Source of the DNA: Betaproteobacteria bacterium
Lineage (GTDB): Bacteria > Pseudomonadota > Gammaproteobacteria > Burkholderiales > Ga0077523
Assembly: GCA_016713305.1 (NCBI GenBank)
Contig: JADJPK010000004.1
Coordinates: forward strand, 248,001 to 312,000
Direction of reading: 5' to 3'
Length of the DNA: 64,000 bases
Shown: piece after piece, positions 25,432 through 33,958 of the stretch
How positions within the stretch are numbered: position 1 is the stretch's first letter
Layout: every line of letters begins with the position of its first letter
The notes under the pieces: model-generated
Told to the model about the DNA's origin: nothing
The model's database searches: none
Seen by the model: only the letters and a program-made list of their open reading frames with translations
Position numbers and translations under genes: made by a program

Positions 25432-27030
25432 TCAGGTCCGGCGGGCATCCTCGCGGATCATGTCGGCGGCCTTCTCGGCGATCATCACGCAGGCGGCGTT
25501 GCTGTTGCCCGAGACGACATTGGGCATGATCGAGGCGTCGACGACCCGCAGCCCTGCCAGCCCGCGGACCCTGAGACGTTCATCGACGACGGCAAGCGGA
25601 TCGCTGCCCATGCGGCAGGTGGATGTGGGGTGATACACGGTGCCGCCGACGCCACGGGCATAGTCCAGCCACTGGTCGTCCGTCTCCACTTCGCGGCCGG
25701 GTGCGTGTTCCGCCAGCACATAGTCCGACAAGGGCGCCGACGTGACCAGACGGCGCACGAGCTTGAGGCCGTCGACGACCGTGCGCCGGTCGCCTTCCGT
25801 GCCGAGGTAGTGGTACCGGATGACCGGCGGCTGCATCGGGTCGGCCGTCTGCAGACGCACGTATCCGCGCGCTTCCGGACGCAGCGGCGACATGGACACC
25901 GTGAAGCCGGGAAACGGATGCAGTCCGGTGCCCATCCTGTCCGTGCTGAAGTTGATGAAGTAGAGCTGGATGTCGGGCCGCGGAACATCGGGGCGGGTCC
26001 TCACGAACGCACCCGCATAGCCGGCGCTGACCGTGAGCGGCCCCCGGCGCGACAACACGTAGCGAAGACCGCTCCGGAGCTTGCCGAGCGGCGTGCGCAA
26101 GGCATCGTTGATCGTGATGGGGCGCGCGCACTTCCACACCGTGCGCACGTAGAAGTGGTCCTGCAGTCCCTCCCCCACGCCGGGCAAGTCCTGCACGACC
26201 GGGATGCCCAGCCCCCGCAAGGTTCCGGCCGGGCCCACGCCCGACAACTGCAGCAGTTGCGGCGAATTGAAGGAGCCGGCCGACAGGATCACCTCCCGCG
26301 CCGCACGGGCCGTCTGCACCGCACCCGACTGCACGAACTCCACGCCCGCGGCGCGCCTGTTCTCGAAGACGATCCGCCGCACGTGCGATTCCGGGCGGAT
26401 GTGCAGGTTCGAGCGGTTCCTGACCGGATGCAGGTAGGCCACGGCACAGCTGGCGCGCCGGCCCCGCCGCGCACTCGTGTGGTAGTAGCCGATGCCTTCC
26501 TGTTCGCGGCCGTTGAAATCGTCGTTGCGCGCGATGCCCAGCGAGCCGCCGGAGGCGATGAACGCGTCGCACAGTTCGTGGCGGTCGGGAAGTTCGCTGA
26601 CGGATAGCGGACCGCCGGTGCCGTGGAACTCGTCGCTCCCCCCGTCGAAGTCCTCCGACCGGCGGAAGTAGGGCAGAACGTCCGCGAAGCTCCAGCCCCG
26701 GTTGCCCAGCCGCGCCCACTCGTCGAAGTCCTCGCGCTGACCACGCACGTGCACGAGACCGTTGATGGAACTGCAGCCGCCCAGCACCTTGCCGCGCGGG
26801 GTGAAGACTCGCCGGTCCTTCAGTTCCGGTTCCGGCGCCGACTGATACATCCAGTTGACCGAAGGCGTGGCGAACAGCTTGCCATAGCCCAGCGGCACGT
26901 GTATCCAGGGATTGGTGTCGCGCGGCCCGGCCTCGAGCAGCAGAACGCTGGTGCTGCCGTCCTCGGTGAGACGGTTCGCGAGCACGCAGCCGGAGGAGCC
27001 GGCGCCGATGATGATGTAGTCGTAGTCCAT
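25432..27030 (-). CDS. GMC family oxidoreductase (choline dehydrogenase-like)
   Basis: An FAD-dependent alcohol dehydrogenase/oxidase of the glucose-methanol-choline family, 532 aa. The Rossmann motif IIIGAGSSGCVLANRL lies at 6-21. The GMC signature 1 region RGKVLGGCSSINGLVHVRG is near residues 79-97 and signature 2 (GSFNSPQLLQLSGVGP) near 252-267. The C-terminal catalytic region VYHPTSTCRMG near 467 supplies the active-site His, and the second His or Asn is replaced by the NVVSGNSNAA motif near 502. The substrate is unknown; choline, alkanols and polyethylene glycol are known for relatives. It stands between dppA and queF on the same strand. Confidence 0.88.
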   Translation of the reverse strand: MDYDYIIIGAGSSGCVLANRLTEDGSTSVLLLEAGPRDTNPWIHVPLGYGKLFATPSVNWMYQSAPEPELKDRRVFTPRGKVLGGCSSINGLVHVRGQREDFDEWARLGNRGWSFADVLPYFRRSEDFDGGSDEFHGTGGPLSVSELPDRHELCDAFIASGGSLGIARNDDFNGREQEGIGYYHTSARRGRRASCAVAYLHPVRNRSNLHIRPESHVRRIVFENRRAAGVEFVQSGAVQTARAAREVILSAGSFNSPQLLQLSGVGPAGTLRGLGIPVVQDLPGVGEGLQDHFYVRTVWKCARPITINDALRTPLGKLRSGLRYVLSRRGPLTVSAGYAGAFVRTRPDVPRPDIQLYFINFSTDRMGTGLHPFPGFTVSMSPLRPEARGYVRLQTADPMQPPVIRYHYLGTEGDRRTVVDGLKLVRRLVTSAPLSDYVLAEHAPGREVETDDQWLDYARGVGGTVYHPTSTCRMGSDPLAVVDERLRVRGLAGLRVVDASIMPNVVSGNSNAACVMIAEKAADMIREDARRT

Positions 27031-27071
27031 GTTCGTGTCTCACCGGCGCTGCCGGTGGTCTGTTGTCTCCG

Positions 27072-27554
27072 TCAGCCGCGCCCCCTGTACGCGGGCACAC
27101 CCTGGTCCGGTATCCAGACGCCGGCGGGCGGTTTGCCCGTCTGCCAGAAGACGTCGATCGGCATGCCGCCTCGCGGGTACCAGTAGCCGCCGATCCTCAG
27201 CCAGCGCGGCTTCAGCAGGTCGCGCAGCCGCTTGCCGATGCCCACGGTGCAGTCCTCGTGGAACGCGCCATGGTTGCGGAACGCTCCGAGATACAGCTTG
27301 AGCGACTTGCTCTCCACCAGCCAGCGGTCAGGCACGTAGTCGATCACCAGGTGCGCGAAGTCGGGCTGGCCGGTGATGGGACACAGGGACGTGAATTCCG
27401 GCGCGGCGAAGCGTGCGACGTAGCGCACGTCGGCATGCGGATTGGGCACTCGCTCGAGGAGGGCCTGCTCGGGCGATGGCGGAAGGGCCGTGGGTTGGCC
27501 GAGTTGACGCAGTGACGTTCCGGAGCGCGGGCGCGCGGTCTTGTTTGCAGGCAT
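27072..27554 (-). CDS. queF: NADPH-dependent 7-cyano-7-deazaguanine reductase QueF (short form)
   Basis: QueF reduces the nitrile preQ0 to preQ1 in queuosine biosynthesis. The 160-residue product is the unimodular type. The catalytic cysteine lies in FTSLCPITGQPDF. The diagnostic QueF motif is ESKSLKLYLGAFRNHGAFHED, where the first serine and lysines bind NADPH, and the FHED glutamate/histidine bind substrate. The C-terminal RGGMPIDVFWQTG is typical. An upstream ATG at 27608 adds 18 residues (AGGGAG immediately precedes it, at too short a spacing); I favour ATG 27554. Other que genes are not in this window. Confidence 0.92.
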   Translation of the reverse strand: MPANKTARPRSGTSLRQLGQPTALPPSPEQALLERVPNPHADVRYVARFAAPEFTSLCPITGQPDFAHLVIDYVPDRWLVESKSLKLYLGAFRNHGAFHEDCTVGIGKRLRDLLKPRWLRIGGYWYPRGGMPIDVFWQTGKPPAGVWIPDQGVPAYRGRG

Positions 27555-27702
27555 CGAGAGGATCCGTGGCGGCAGCGTGTCCGCGAGAAGCTCTCGATTC
27601 TGAGCCATTCTCCCTGGCGTGAAAACCGGCCCGGCGTCCGCCCTCCGGCGAAGGCGGGGAAACGGATTCCGCCGACGGCGGGCGGCAGGGGGCAGACCGG
27701 GA

Positions 27703-28818
27703 TCAGTCCCCCATCCAGAGCGCGGATTGAGCCTTCGCCAACTCGTGGAAGCATCCCAGCTCGGCCAGGCTGTCGCGGCACCACTGGGCGTCGCTCAACC
27801 CCTCTTTCGCGCGTTCCTCGATGTGATCGCATGCCACCATGGCCTCCAGGGCGTCGGCGTGCGGCCGCACGCTGTCCAGCGTGATCAGGATGTCTTCGCG
27901 GATGCTGCGGTGCTGGCGCGTCTTGGGGTCGACGAAAGTGCCGTCCAGGCCGAACCGGCACGCCTGGAAACGGTTGAAGTTGTAGACGAGATAGTCGTCC
28001 TCCTCCGGCCGGTAGGCGCGGTCGATGCTGAGCATGCGAGCCAGCGCCTGGATGTAGCACGCGATGTCCGCGGCGTGCTCCACCGTGAGCGGCGTGTCGC
28101 ACACCCGGACCTCGATCGTGCCGAACTCAGGCTTGGGGCGGATATCCCAGTAGAAGTCCTTCATGCCGCTTACGACACCCGTGGCCGTCATCTTGTCGAA
28201 GAACTTTTCGAAGTCCTGCCAGCTCGTCAGGAACGGCGCGCGCCCGCTCAGGGGAAAGGCGAACACGGAATTGAGACGTGCCGACGAGAAGCCCGTGTCC
28301 ACGCCCTGCACGTACGGCGACGACGCGGTGAGCGCGATCAGCTGGGGAATGTACCGTGACAGGCAGTGAAGCAGGAACAGCGCTTCGTCGGAAGACGGGC
28401 AGCCCACGTGGACGTGCTGGCCGAAGATGGTGAACTGCTTCGCCAGATAGCCGTACAGCTCCGAGATGTAGTGGAACCGCTCGGTGTCGAAGATGCGCCG
28501 GTGCGCCCAGTGCTGGAAGGGATGGGTGCCGCCTCCGCTCACCGCGATGTTGAGCTTGCGCGCCGCATCGGACAGCGCGGTCCTGATGGACCCGAGTTCG
28601 GCCAGAAGGGCGTCGTGCCGCGTGTGGATGCCGGTGCTGATCTCGATCATGCTCTGCGTGAGCTCGGGCTTGATCTCGCCCGGATGGGTGGTGCGGCCGA
28701 GGACCGCGAGAATGTCTTCCGCGCCAGGCGAGAGGTCGTAGTCGACTCGCGACAGGAGCTGCAGTTCCAGCTCCACACCCAGCGTGAGGGGCTCAGAAGC
28801 CTTGAACGGTTCGAGCAT
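27703..28818 (-). CDS. YbdK-type carboxylate-amine ligase (glutamate-cysteine ligase 2 family)
   Basis: An ATP-dependent ligase of the YbdK/GCS2 family, 371 aa. Homologues show weak glutamate-cysteine ligase activity, and the true substrate is often unknown. The sequence has LGVELELQLLSR near residues 13-24 (metal/ATP acidic motif), ELTQSMIEISTGIH near 50-63, GGGTHPFQHW near 94-103, and QHVHVGCPSSDEAL near 131-144. The catalytic arginine region RPKPEFGTIEVRVCDTPL near 227-244 follows. ATG 28818 has GGAGAG six bases upstream, which decides the start. It overlaps the end of the antiporter gene by 26 bases, indicating cotranscription. Confidence 0.9.
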   Translation of the reverse strand: MLEPFKASEPLTLGVELELQLLSRVDYDLSPGAEDILAVLGRTTHPGEIKPELTQSMIEISTGIHTRHDALLAELGSIRTALSDAARKLNIAVSGGGTHPFQHWAHRRIFDTERFHYISELYGYLAKQFTIFGQHVHVGCPSSDEALFLLHCLSRYIPQLIALTASSPYVQGVDTGFSSARLNSVFAFPLSGRAPFLTSWQDFEKFFDKMTATGVVSGMKDFYWDIRPKPEFGTIEVRVCDTPLTVEHAADIACYIQALARMLSIDRAYRPEEDDYLVYNFNRFQACRFGLDGTFVDPKTRQHRSIREDILITLDSVRPHADALEAMVACDHIEERAKEGLSDAQWCRDSLAELGCFHELAKAQSALWMGD

Positions 28819-30028
28819 TGCGATTCTCTCCGCCGATCGGTGCGCGCTCCTCGCCCGCACGTCTGATGGCCAGCGCGCACAGCACCGGACCCGCCAGTTC
28901 CAGGATCACCACGCAGCCTGTCACCAGCGCCTGCACCTCTGCGCCCTCGGCGAGCCGTTCGAGCCGGGGATACCGCGCCAGGGCCAGGGCCAGGCTCGAC
29001 ATGGGCGCAAGGGCGACCCCCAGCATGAAGCCCTTGCGCATCGACAGACCACTCGGCACGGCGAGCGCGCCGGTGACCAGGGACTTCGCCAGGAGACGGG
29101 CGACGACGGCGGCGAGCGCGGCGGCGCCACCCGCGAACGCCATCGCCAGATCGAGGCCGATACCCGTCAGCACGAACAACAGCAGGACCAGGACCGCACC
29201 CGCCGTGCCGAAATGCGGTGGGAAGAACGTCATCCGCGCGCCCTTCCTGCGCAGCAGAAGACCGCCCAGCAGAAGCGCAAGAGGTGCGAACAGCTGGAAC
29301 TGATAGGCGACGGTGCCGCTCAGCAGCACCGTGGACAGGGCCAGAACGAACGCATCTCCGCCCTGCGGCGAGAACAGGCGGAAGACGAATCGCAGCACGG
29401 CCGCGGACACGAGGCCCAGCAGGAAGGATCCGCTCAGCAGGTAGACCGGCTGCAGCATCGCCGACAGCGGCGCGGGTCCACGGTCGAGTTCGACGAAGGC
29501 CACCAGAGCCTTGAACGCGACGATGGCGAAGATGCCGTTCAGCGCGGCGAGCAGGAGCAGCCGTTCGGTCACCTGCCCGCGCGCGTCGAGTTCGTGGACG
29601 ATCCGCACGACGATGGTCGGCGACGTGGCGATGGAGATCGCACTGACCAGCAGCGCCGTGTCCCGCCCCACTCCGAACAGACGCAGCGCCGCGAGGACGG
29701 CCACGAACGTGGCCGCCGCCTCCAGCACGCCCGTCGCAAGCAGCCAGCGGTTGTTGCGGAGCCAGCCGAGATCGACCCGGCTGCCCAGTTCGAAGGCCAT
29801 GAGACCCACGACCATCTCCACGACGAGATTCAGCGGCGCCATCTCGTCGGGATGGATCACCCCCAGCACGGAAGGACCGAACAGCGACCCGCCGATCAGA
29901 TAGCCGACGATGCGCGGAAGCGACAGATGACGCTGCGCAATTTCCGCGAACACGATTCCCGCGATGAGGACGAGCGCAAAGCGGCCGCCCATGTCGAGCG
30001 GCAAGGCGATGTCTCGAATGAACTCCAC
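28793..30028 (-). CDS. CPA2-type monovalent cation/proton antiporter (Kef-like membrane domain)
   Basis: A 411-residue polytopic antiporter with 12 or so helices and no C-terminal TrkA-N domain. Family marks are LSLPRIVGYLIGGSLFGPSVLG near residues 34-55, MVVGLMAFELGSRVDL near 75-90 (the FxxG(x)xxD-type region), and ISIATSPTIVVRIV near 130-143 in the ion-binding helix, where Kef/CPA2 proteins carry the conserved acidic/SP motif. The start GTG at 30028 has an excellent ribosome-binding site GGAGGAGG four bases upstream. Sodium, potassium or glutathione-gated roles cannot be separated. It leads a two-gene unit with the YbdK-type ligase. Confidence 0.83.
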   Translation of the reverse strand: MEFIRDIALPLDMGGRFALVLIAGIVFAEIAQRHLSLPRIVGYLIGGSLFGPSVLGVIHPDEMAPLNLVVEMVVGLMAFELGSRVDLGWLRNNRWLLATGVLEAAATFVAVLAALRLFGVGRDTALLVSAISIATSPTIVVRIVHELDARGQVTERLLLLAALNGIFAIVAFKALVAFVELDRGPAPLSAMLQPVYLLSGSFLLGLVSAAVLRFVFRLFSPQGGDAFVLALSTVLLSGTVAYQFQLFAPLALLLGGLLLRRKGARMTFFPPHFGTAGAVLVLLLFVLTGIGLDLAMAFAGGAAALAAVVARLLAKSLVTGALAVPSGLSMRKGFMLGVALAPMSSLALALARYPRLERLAEGAEVQALVTGCVVILELAGPVLCALAIRRAGEERAPIGGENRNARTVQGF

Positions 30029-30066
30029 GGGTCCTCCTCCGGACGTTGGTGAATGCGGCCGGAAGC

Positions 30067-30094
30067 GAGGGAAGGTCCGATCGAGATCCGCGTG
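30067..30094 (+). repeat. Dispersed intergenic motif, copy 3
   Basis: Begins GAGGGAAGGTCCGATCGAGA and continues TCCGCGTG. It lies 39 bases upstream of the antiporter start codon in the 227-base gap before guaD, in the orientation opposite to the gene. Confidence 0.6.
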
Positions 30095-30255
30095 CATCGA
30101 TGGGAACTTCCCCGGGCTTTCCGATGAGTGGCGGCGCGTGCGGCCGCCGTCCAGGGCCGGAATCCGGACGAGAAAGATCCGGTCAAGGCATCGGGAGGGG
30201 GGTCACGGGAGGTGGGTGACACCCGTCCTGTGGTCGGGCAGGAGGCGCCGGTCGG

Positions 30256-31608
30256 TCAGCGGGACGAAGGCGCGATCCAGGCGGACGATGATCGTCCCAA
30301 ATCGCCCGGGGTGCAACGCCGGCCGCCGGAGAAGACCGCTGCGATGGTGCGATCGTCACCCAGGGTCTGCACCGTGCCGAGCCAGCGCTCGGCACTCTCC
30401 GCTCTGCTCGCGAGCCACTGAACGAGCGGAACGGCCGCTGGATCGAGGATCACGACATCTGCATCCAGGCCCGGTGTCAGATTGCCCGTGTCCGATTCCA
30501 GGCCCAGTGCCTGCGCCGCGCCGCCGGTGGCGAGCCACAGTGCCTGCGATGGGGTGATCGGCTCGCCGCGCAATTGCGACACTTCATACGCTGCCCCCAT
30601 GGTCCGCAGCATCGACAGCGTCGTGCCCGCGCCCACGTCGGTGGCGAGTCCCACGGGGATGGGATCGGACCGCCGCTTGGCGGCGCGAAGATCGAACAGC
30701 CCGCTGCCCAGGAAGAGGTTGGAGGTGGGACAGTGCGCGAGGGCCGCGCCGCTGGCGGCGAGGCGGTCGCGCTCCCGGCCCCGCAGGTGGATGCCGTGTC
30801 CGAGGATCACACGCGGCCCCAGCAACCCCGCGCGATCGAGGACGTCCGTGTAGTCGAGGCACTCGGGGTATAGATCGCACACCCAGCGCACTTCATCGAG
30901 ATTCTCCGCGATGTGCGACTGGACCCATACGCCCGGATGGGCGCGATAGAGCTCGGCAGCGGATTCGAGTTGCTCGCGCGAACTGGTGACCACGAACCGC
31001 GGCGTGACCGCATAGCCGAGCCGCCCCCTGCCATGCCAGCGCTCGATGAGCCGGCGCGAATCCTCGTATCCGGAACTGACCGTGTCCTGCAGCCCTTCGG
31101 GTGCATGGCGATCCATGAGCGTCTTGCCGGCGATGATGCGCAGGCCGGACTGCTCGGCCTCCTGGAACAGCACCTCCACCGCCGACGCGTGGACGGTGCC
31201 GTAGACCACCGCGGTGGTCGTGCCGTTGCGCGCGATCTCCTGCAGGAAAAGACGTGCCACTTCCCGCGCGTACCCGTCGTCGGCGAACCGCCGCTCCTCC
31301 GGGAACGTGAAGCGCTGCAACCATTCGAGGAGCGGATGACCGCTCGCGCCGATGATGCCCAGCTGCGCGAAGTGCACGTGACAGTCGATGAAGCCCGGGA
31401 CCATCAGCCCATCCGCATGACGTTCCACGGGCGTGTCCGGCGGCAGCGTCCGCGACACATGCGCCGCCGGGCCGAAGGCGCTGATGCGGCCTTCCTCCAT
31501 GACCAGCATGGCGTCACTGTCGTAACCGAGCGCATCTTCGGGTGGAACCGTGAAGGGATCCGCCTTGAACCAGAGTGCCGGGCCCCTCAAGGCGAGAGCG
31601 CGGTTCAA
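30256..31608 (-). CDS. guaD: Guanine deaminase
   Basis: A zinc-dependent amidohydrolase that converts guanine to xanthine and ammonia. The 450-residue product has the metal HxH in GFIDCHVHFAQ near residues 72-82, GTTTAVVYGTVHASAVEVLF near 130-149 (a guanine-deaminase hallmark), the His of SHIAEN near 228, HGIHLRGRERD near 273, the SNLFLGSG segment near 300, and the metal Asp in GLATDVGAGTTLSML near 323. The start is TTG at 31608 overlapping the ackA stop as TTGA, which gives the expected family length. Coupling to ackA is unusual. It may reflect shared regulation of purine salvage and energy supply, but that is only inference. Confidence 0.9.
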   Translation of the reverse strand: MNRALALRGPALWFKADPFTVPPEDALGYDSDAMLVMEEGRISAFGPAAHVSRTLPPDTPVERHADGLMVPGFIDCHVHFAQLGIIGASGHPLLEWLQRFTFPEERRFADDGYAREVARLFLQEIARNGTTTAVVYGTVHASAVEVLFQEAEQSGLRIIAGKTLMDRHAPEGLQDTVSSGYEDSRRLIERWHGRGRLGYAVTPRFVVTSSREQLESAAELYRAHPGVWVQSHIAENLDEVRWVCDLYPECLDYTDVLDRAGLLGPRVILGHGIHLRGRERDRLAASGAALAHCPTSNLFLGSGLFDLRAAKRRSDPIPVGLATDVGAGTTLSMLRTMGAAYEVSQLRGEPITPSQALWLATGGAAQALGLESDTGNLTPGLDADVVILDPAAVPLVQWLASRAESAERWLGTVQTLGDDRTIAAVFSGGRRCTPGDLGRSSSAWIAPSSR

Positions 31609-32774
31609 ATGCCGATCTCCACAAGCGTGTGCTGCGCGATCATCAGCTCCTCGTCGGTCGGAATGACCCATGCGCGCACCCGGCTGTGCGCTGCGCTGAT
31701 GAGCGGCCCGTGGCGGCGATTGGCCTCCTCGTTCACGGCGAGCCCCAGCCAGGCCGCGAGGCTTCCCACCCGGCTGCGCACGCGAACGCTGTTCTCGCCG
31801 ATGCCTGCCGTGAACACCAGCGCATCCAGGCCGCCGACCGCAGCAGCCAGCGATCCGAGTTCCCGGCCGATGCGGTAGCACAGAAGCTCGATGGCGAGCG
31901 CGGCGCGCGGATCGCCGCTCGCCTCCAGCGACCGCATGTCCGAGGAGAGTTCCGACACGCCCTTCAGACCGGACTCGTGGTAAAGGAGATGCTCCACGGC
32001 GCGAACGTCCATGCCGCACTGGTCCAGCAGATACATCACGGCACCCGGATCGACGCTGCCGCTGCGCGTGCCCATGGGCAGACCCTCGAGCGCCGTGAAA
32101 CCCATGGTGGTGGCGATGCTGCGCCCCGCCTGCAGCGCGCACATGCTGGCGCCGTTGCCCAGATGCAGCACGACCGTCCGGCCTCCGGCGGCGCCTGCAT
32201 CGAGTTCCTTCAACCGCCCGGCGATGAACTCGTACGACAGGCCGTGAAAGCCATAGCGGCGCACGCCCTTCGCCCGTATGGCCGCGGGCAGGGCATACAT
32301 CTGCGCCAGTTCCGGCTGGGTGCGATGGAACGCCGTGTCGAAACAGGCAACCTGTGGGAGTGCGGGCGCCAACGCGGAGATGGCGCGGATGGGCGCGACG
32401 TTGTGTGGCTGATGCAACGGCGCGAGCGGCACCAGCGCTTCGAGTGCGGCGACAACCTCGTCGTCCACGCGGACCGGCGCTGCATATCGCGTACCGCCGT
32501 GGACGACACGGTGCCCCACCGCGAGCAGCTCGATCGATGGGTCTTCCGCGAAGCGCTGCAGCAGGAGCGCGGTGGCGCGATGGTGGCCCAGCGCTTCGCC
32601 GAATTCCTGCGTGACGTGCGTGCCGGCGTCCGCATCGTCGATCACAAGCCGTGAATTGCCGAGCAGATTCTCGACCTGGCCATGCCGGACGAGACGAACG
32701 GCCGCGCCCTCCACGCCGTAGAGCGAGAACTTGAGACTGGAGGAGCCCGCGTTCAGGACGAGGAGGGAGGACAT
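31605..32774 (-). CDS. ackA: Acetate kinase
   Basis: AckA interconverts acetyl phosphate plus ADP with acetate plus ATP. The 389-residue product shows the family signatures: VLNAGSSSLKFSLYG near residues 5-19, CFDTAFHRTQPELAQMYALP near 140, GFHGLSYEFIAGRL near 175, LHLGNGASMCALQAGRSI near 199-216 and FTAGIGENSVRVRSRVG near 325. The upstream neighbour is a phosphate acetyl/butyryltransferase, the normal partner of acetate kinase, separated by a repeat-bearing 233-base gap. The last codons overlap the guaD start. Confidence 0.95.
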   Translation of the reverse strand: MSSLLVLNAGSSSLKFSLYGVEGAAVRLVRHGQVENLLGNSRLVIDDADAGTHVTQEFGEALGHHRATALLLQRFAEDPSIELLAVGHRVVHGGTRYAAPVRVDDEVVAALEALVPLAPLHQPHNVAPIRAISALAPALPQVACFDTAFHRTQPELAQMYALPAAIRAKGVRRYGFHGLSYEFIAGRLKELDAGAAGGRTVVLHLGNGASMCALQAGRSIATTMGFTALEGLPMGTRSGSVDPGAVMYLLDQCGMDVRAVEHLLYHESGLKGVSELSSDMRSLEASGDPRAALAIELLCYRIGRELGSLAAAVGGLDALVFTAGIGENSVRVRSRVGSLAAWLGLAVNEEANRRHGPLISAAHSRVRAWVIPTDEELMIAQHTLVEIGI

Positions 32775-32826
32775 TTCCGTGTCAGGCGACGCGCGACGGA
32801 CCAGTCCCGAGACGCTGATCCGTGGA

Positions 32827-32992
32827 CCCGAGGCATCCCATCCTCATCCTGTCCTTCTCCTTGAAGGAGAAGGGACCTGCTGCAGACAGGCTGGGGGGGA
32901 CTCCTGGTCCCCGGTCCCGAGGCACCCCATCCTCATCCCGTCCTTCTCCTCGAAGGAGAGGAAATCCGCTGCAGACAGGCTGGGGGGACTCC
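32827..32992. repeat. Tandem imperfect repeat with internal hairpins between ptb and ackA
   Basis: Two direct copies of a 77-78 base unit (32827-32904 and 32916-32992) are separated by 11 bases. Each copy begins CCCGAGGCAYCCCATCCTCA, contains CCTTCTCCTYGAAGGAGA and ends CAGACAGGCTGGGGGGACTC-type sequence. In copy one CCTTCTCCTT and AAGGAGAAGG are perfect inverted arms around a single G; copy two has the arms with mismatches. The unit does not look coding. It sits in the middle of a metabolic operon, where a hairpin could tune expression of ackA relative to ptb. Confidence 0.8.
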
Positions 32993-33007
32993 GCTCGCCG
33001 AACGCGC

Positions 33008-33958
33008 TCATGGCACCGACTTGCCCTTGCCTTCGCGACGCGCCTGCGCAATGAGCGCAGCGATGGCGCAGGAGGCGAGACGCGAGATCACCGGATCTGC
33101 ACGGCTCGTGAGGACCACCGGTACGCGCGCACCGAGGACGATACCCGCGGAGTCCGCCTCGGCCATGTACGACAGGCTCTTCGCCAGCATGTTGCCCGCT
33201 TCGAGATCGGGAACGATGAGCACGTTCGCACGCCCCGCGACCTCGGAACGGATGTGCTTGATCTCCGCCGCCGCGAGGCTGATCGCATTGTCCAGCGCCA
33301 GGGGCCCGTCCAGGACTCCGCCGGTGATCTGCCCGCGATCGGCCATCTTGCACAGCGCCGCCGCTTCCACGGTGGAGGGCACCTTGGGATTCACCGTTTC
33401 CATGGCGGAGAGGATGGCCACGCGGACTTCGTCGAATCCGAGCACGCGCGCCAGATCGATCGCGTTCTGCACGATGTCGACCTTTTCCTCCAGTGACGGC
33501 GCAATGTTCACGGCAGCGTCGGAGATGAGCAGCGCATCGGGGTGCGAGGGCACGTCCATCAGGAAGCAGTGGCTGATCCGCCGCGCGGACCGCAGGCCGG
33601 TGTCGCGGTCCACGACCGCGCACATCAGTTCGTCCGTGTGCAGGCTGCCTTTCACGAGCGCTTCCGCTCGGCCTTCCCGCACCAGTTCGACCGCCCTGGC
33701 GGCGGACGCGTGGCTGTGAGGCGCATCGACGATCGGCCATGCGCCGATCTCCACTCCGGCCTTCGCCGCAGCGGCATGGATGCGCGCCTGCGGCCCGACG
33801 AGTATCGGGTCGATGAGCTTCATGCGCGCCGCGGCCGCCATGCCCTCGATGGAATTCTCGTCGCAGGGGTGCACCACCGCCATGGGGATGGCGTCGAAGC
33901 CATCGCACTGGGTGATGAGCCGCAGGAACTTGCGGTGCTTCTGGTTCGATTCGGTCAC
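33008..33958 (-). CDS. Phosphate acetyl/butyryltransferase family protein
   Basis: An acyl-CoA:phosphate acyltransferase of the Pta/Ptb fold, 316 aa, that makes acetyl- or butyryl-phosphate from the CoA ester. The product begins with a Rossmann-like domain (PMAVVHPCDENSIEGMAAAA near 24-43) and shows EALVKGSLHTDELM near 113-126 and SAMETVNPKVPSTVEAAALC near 195-214. The substrate-binding segment is GGVLDGPLALDNAIS near 226-240, followed by ANVLIVPDLEAGNMLAKSLSY-type sequence near 260, the Ptb family signature. GTG at 33958 overlaps the ppk2 stop (GTGA). With the downstream acetate kinase it completes an acyl-phosphate/ATP route. Confidence 0.88.
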   Translation of the reverse strand: MTESNQKHRKFLRLITQCDGFDAIPMAVVHPCDENSIEGMAAAARMKLIDPILVGPQARIHAAAAKAGVEIGAWPIVDAPHSHASAARAVELVREGRAEALVKGSLHTDELMCAVVDRDTGLRSARRISHCFLMDVPSHPDALLISDAAVNIAPSLEEKVDIVQNAIDLARVLGFDEVRVAILSAMETVNPKVPSTVEAAALCKMADRGQITGGVLDGPLALDNAISLAAAEIKHIRSEVAGRANVLIVPDLEAGNMLAKSLSYMAEADSAGIVLGARVPVVLTSRADPVISRLASCAIAALIAQARREGKGKSVP

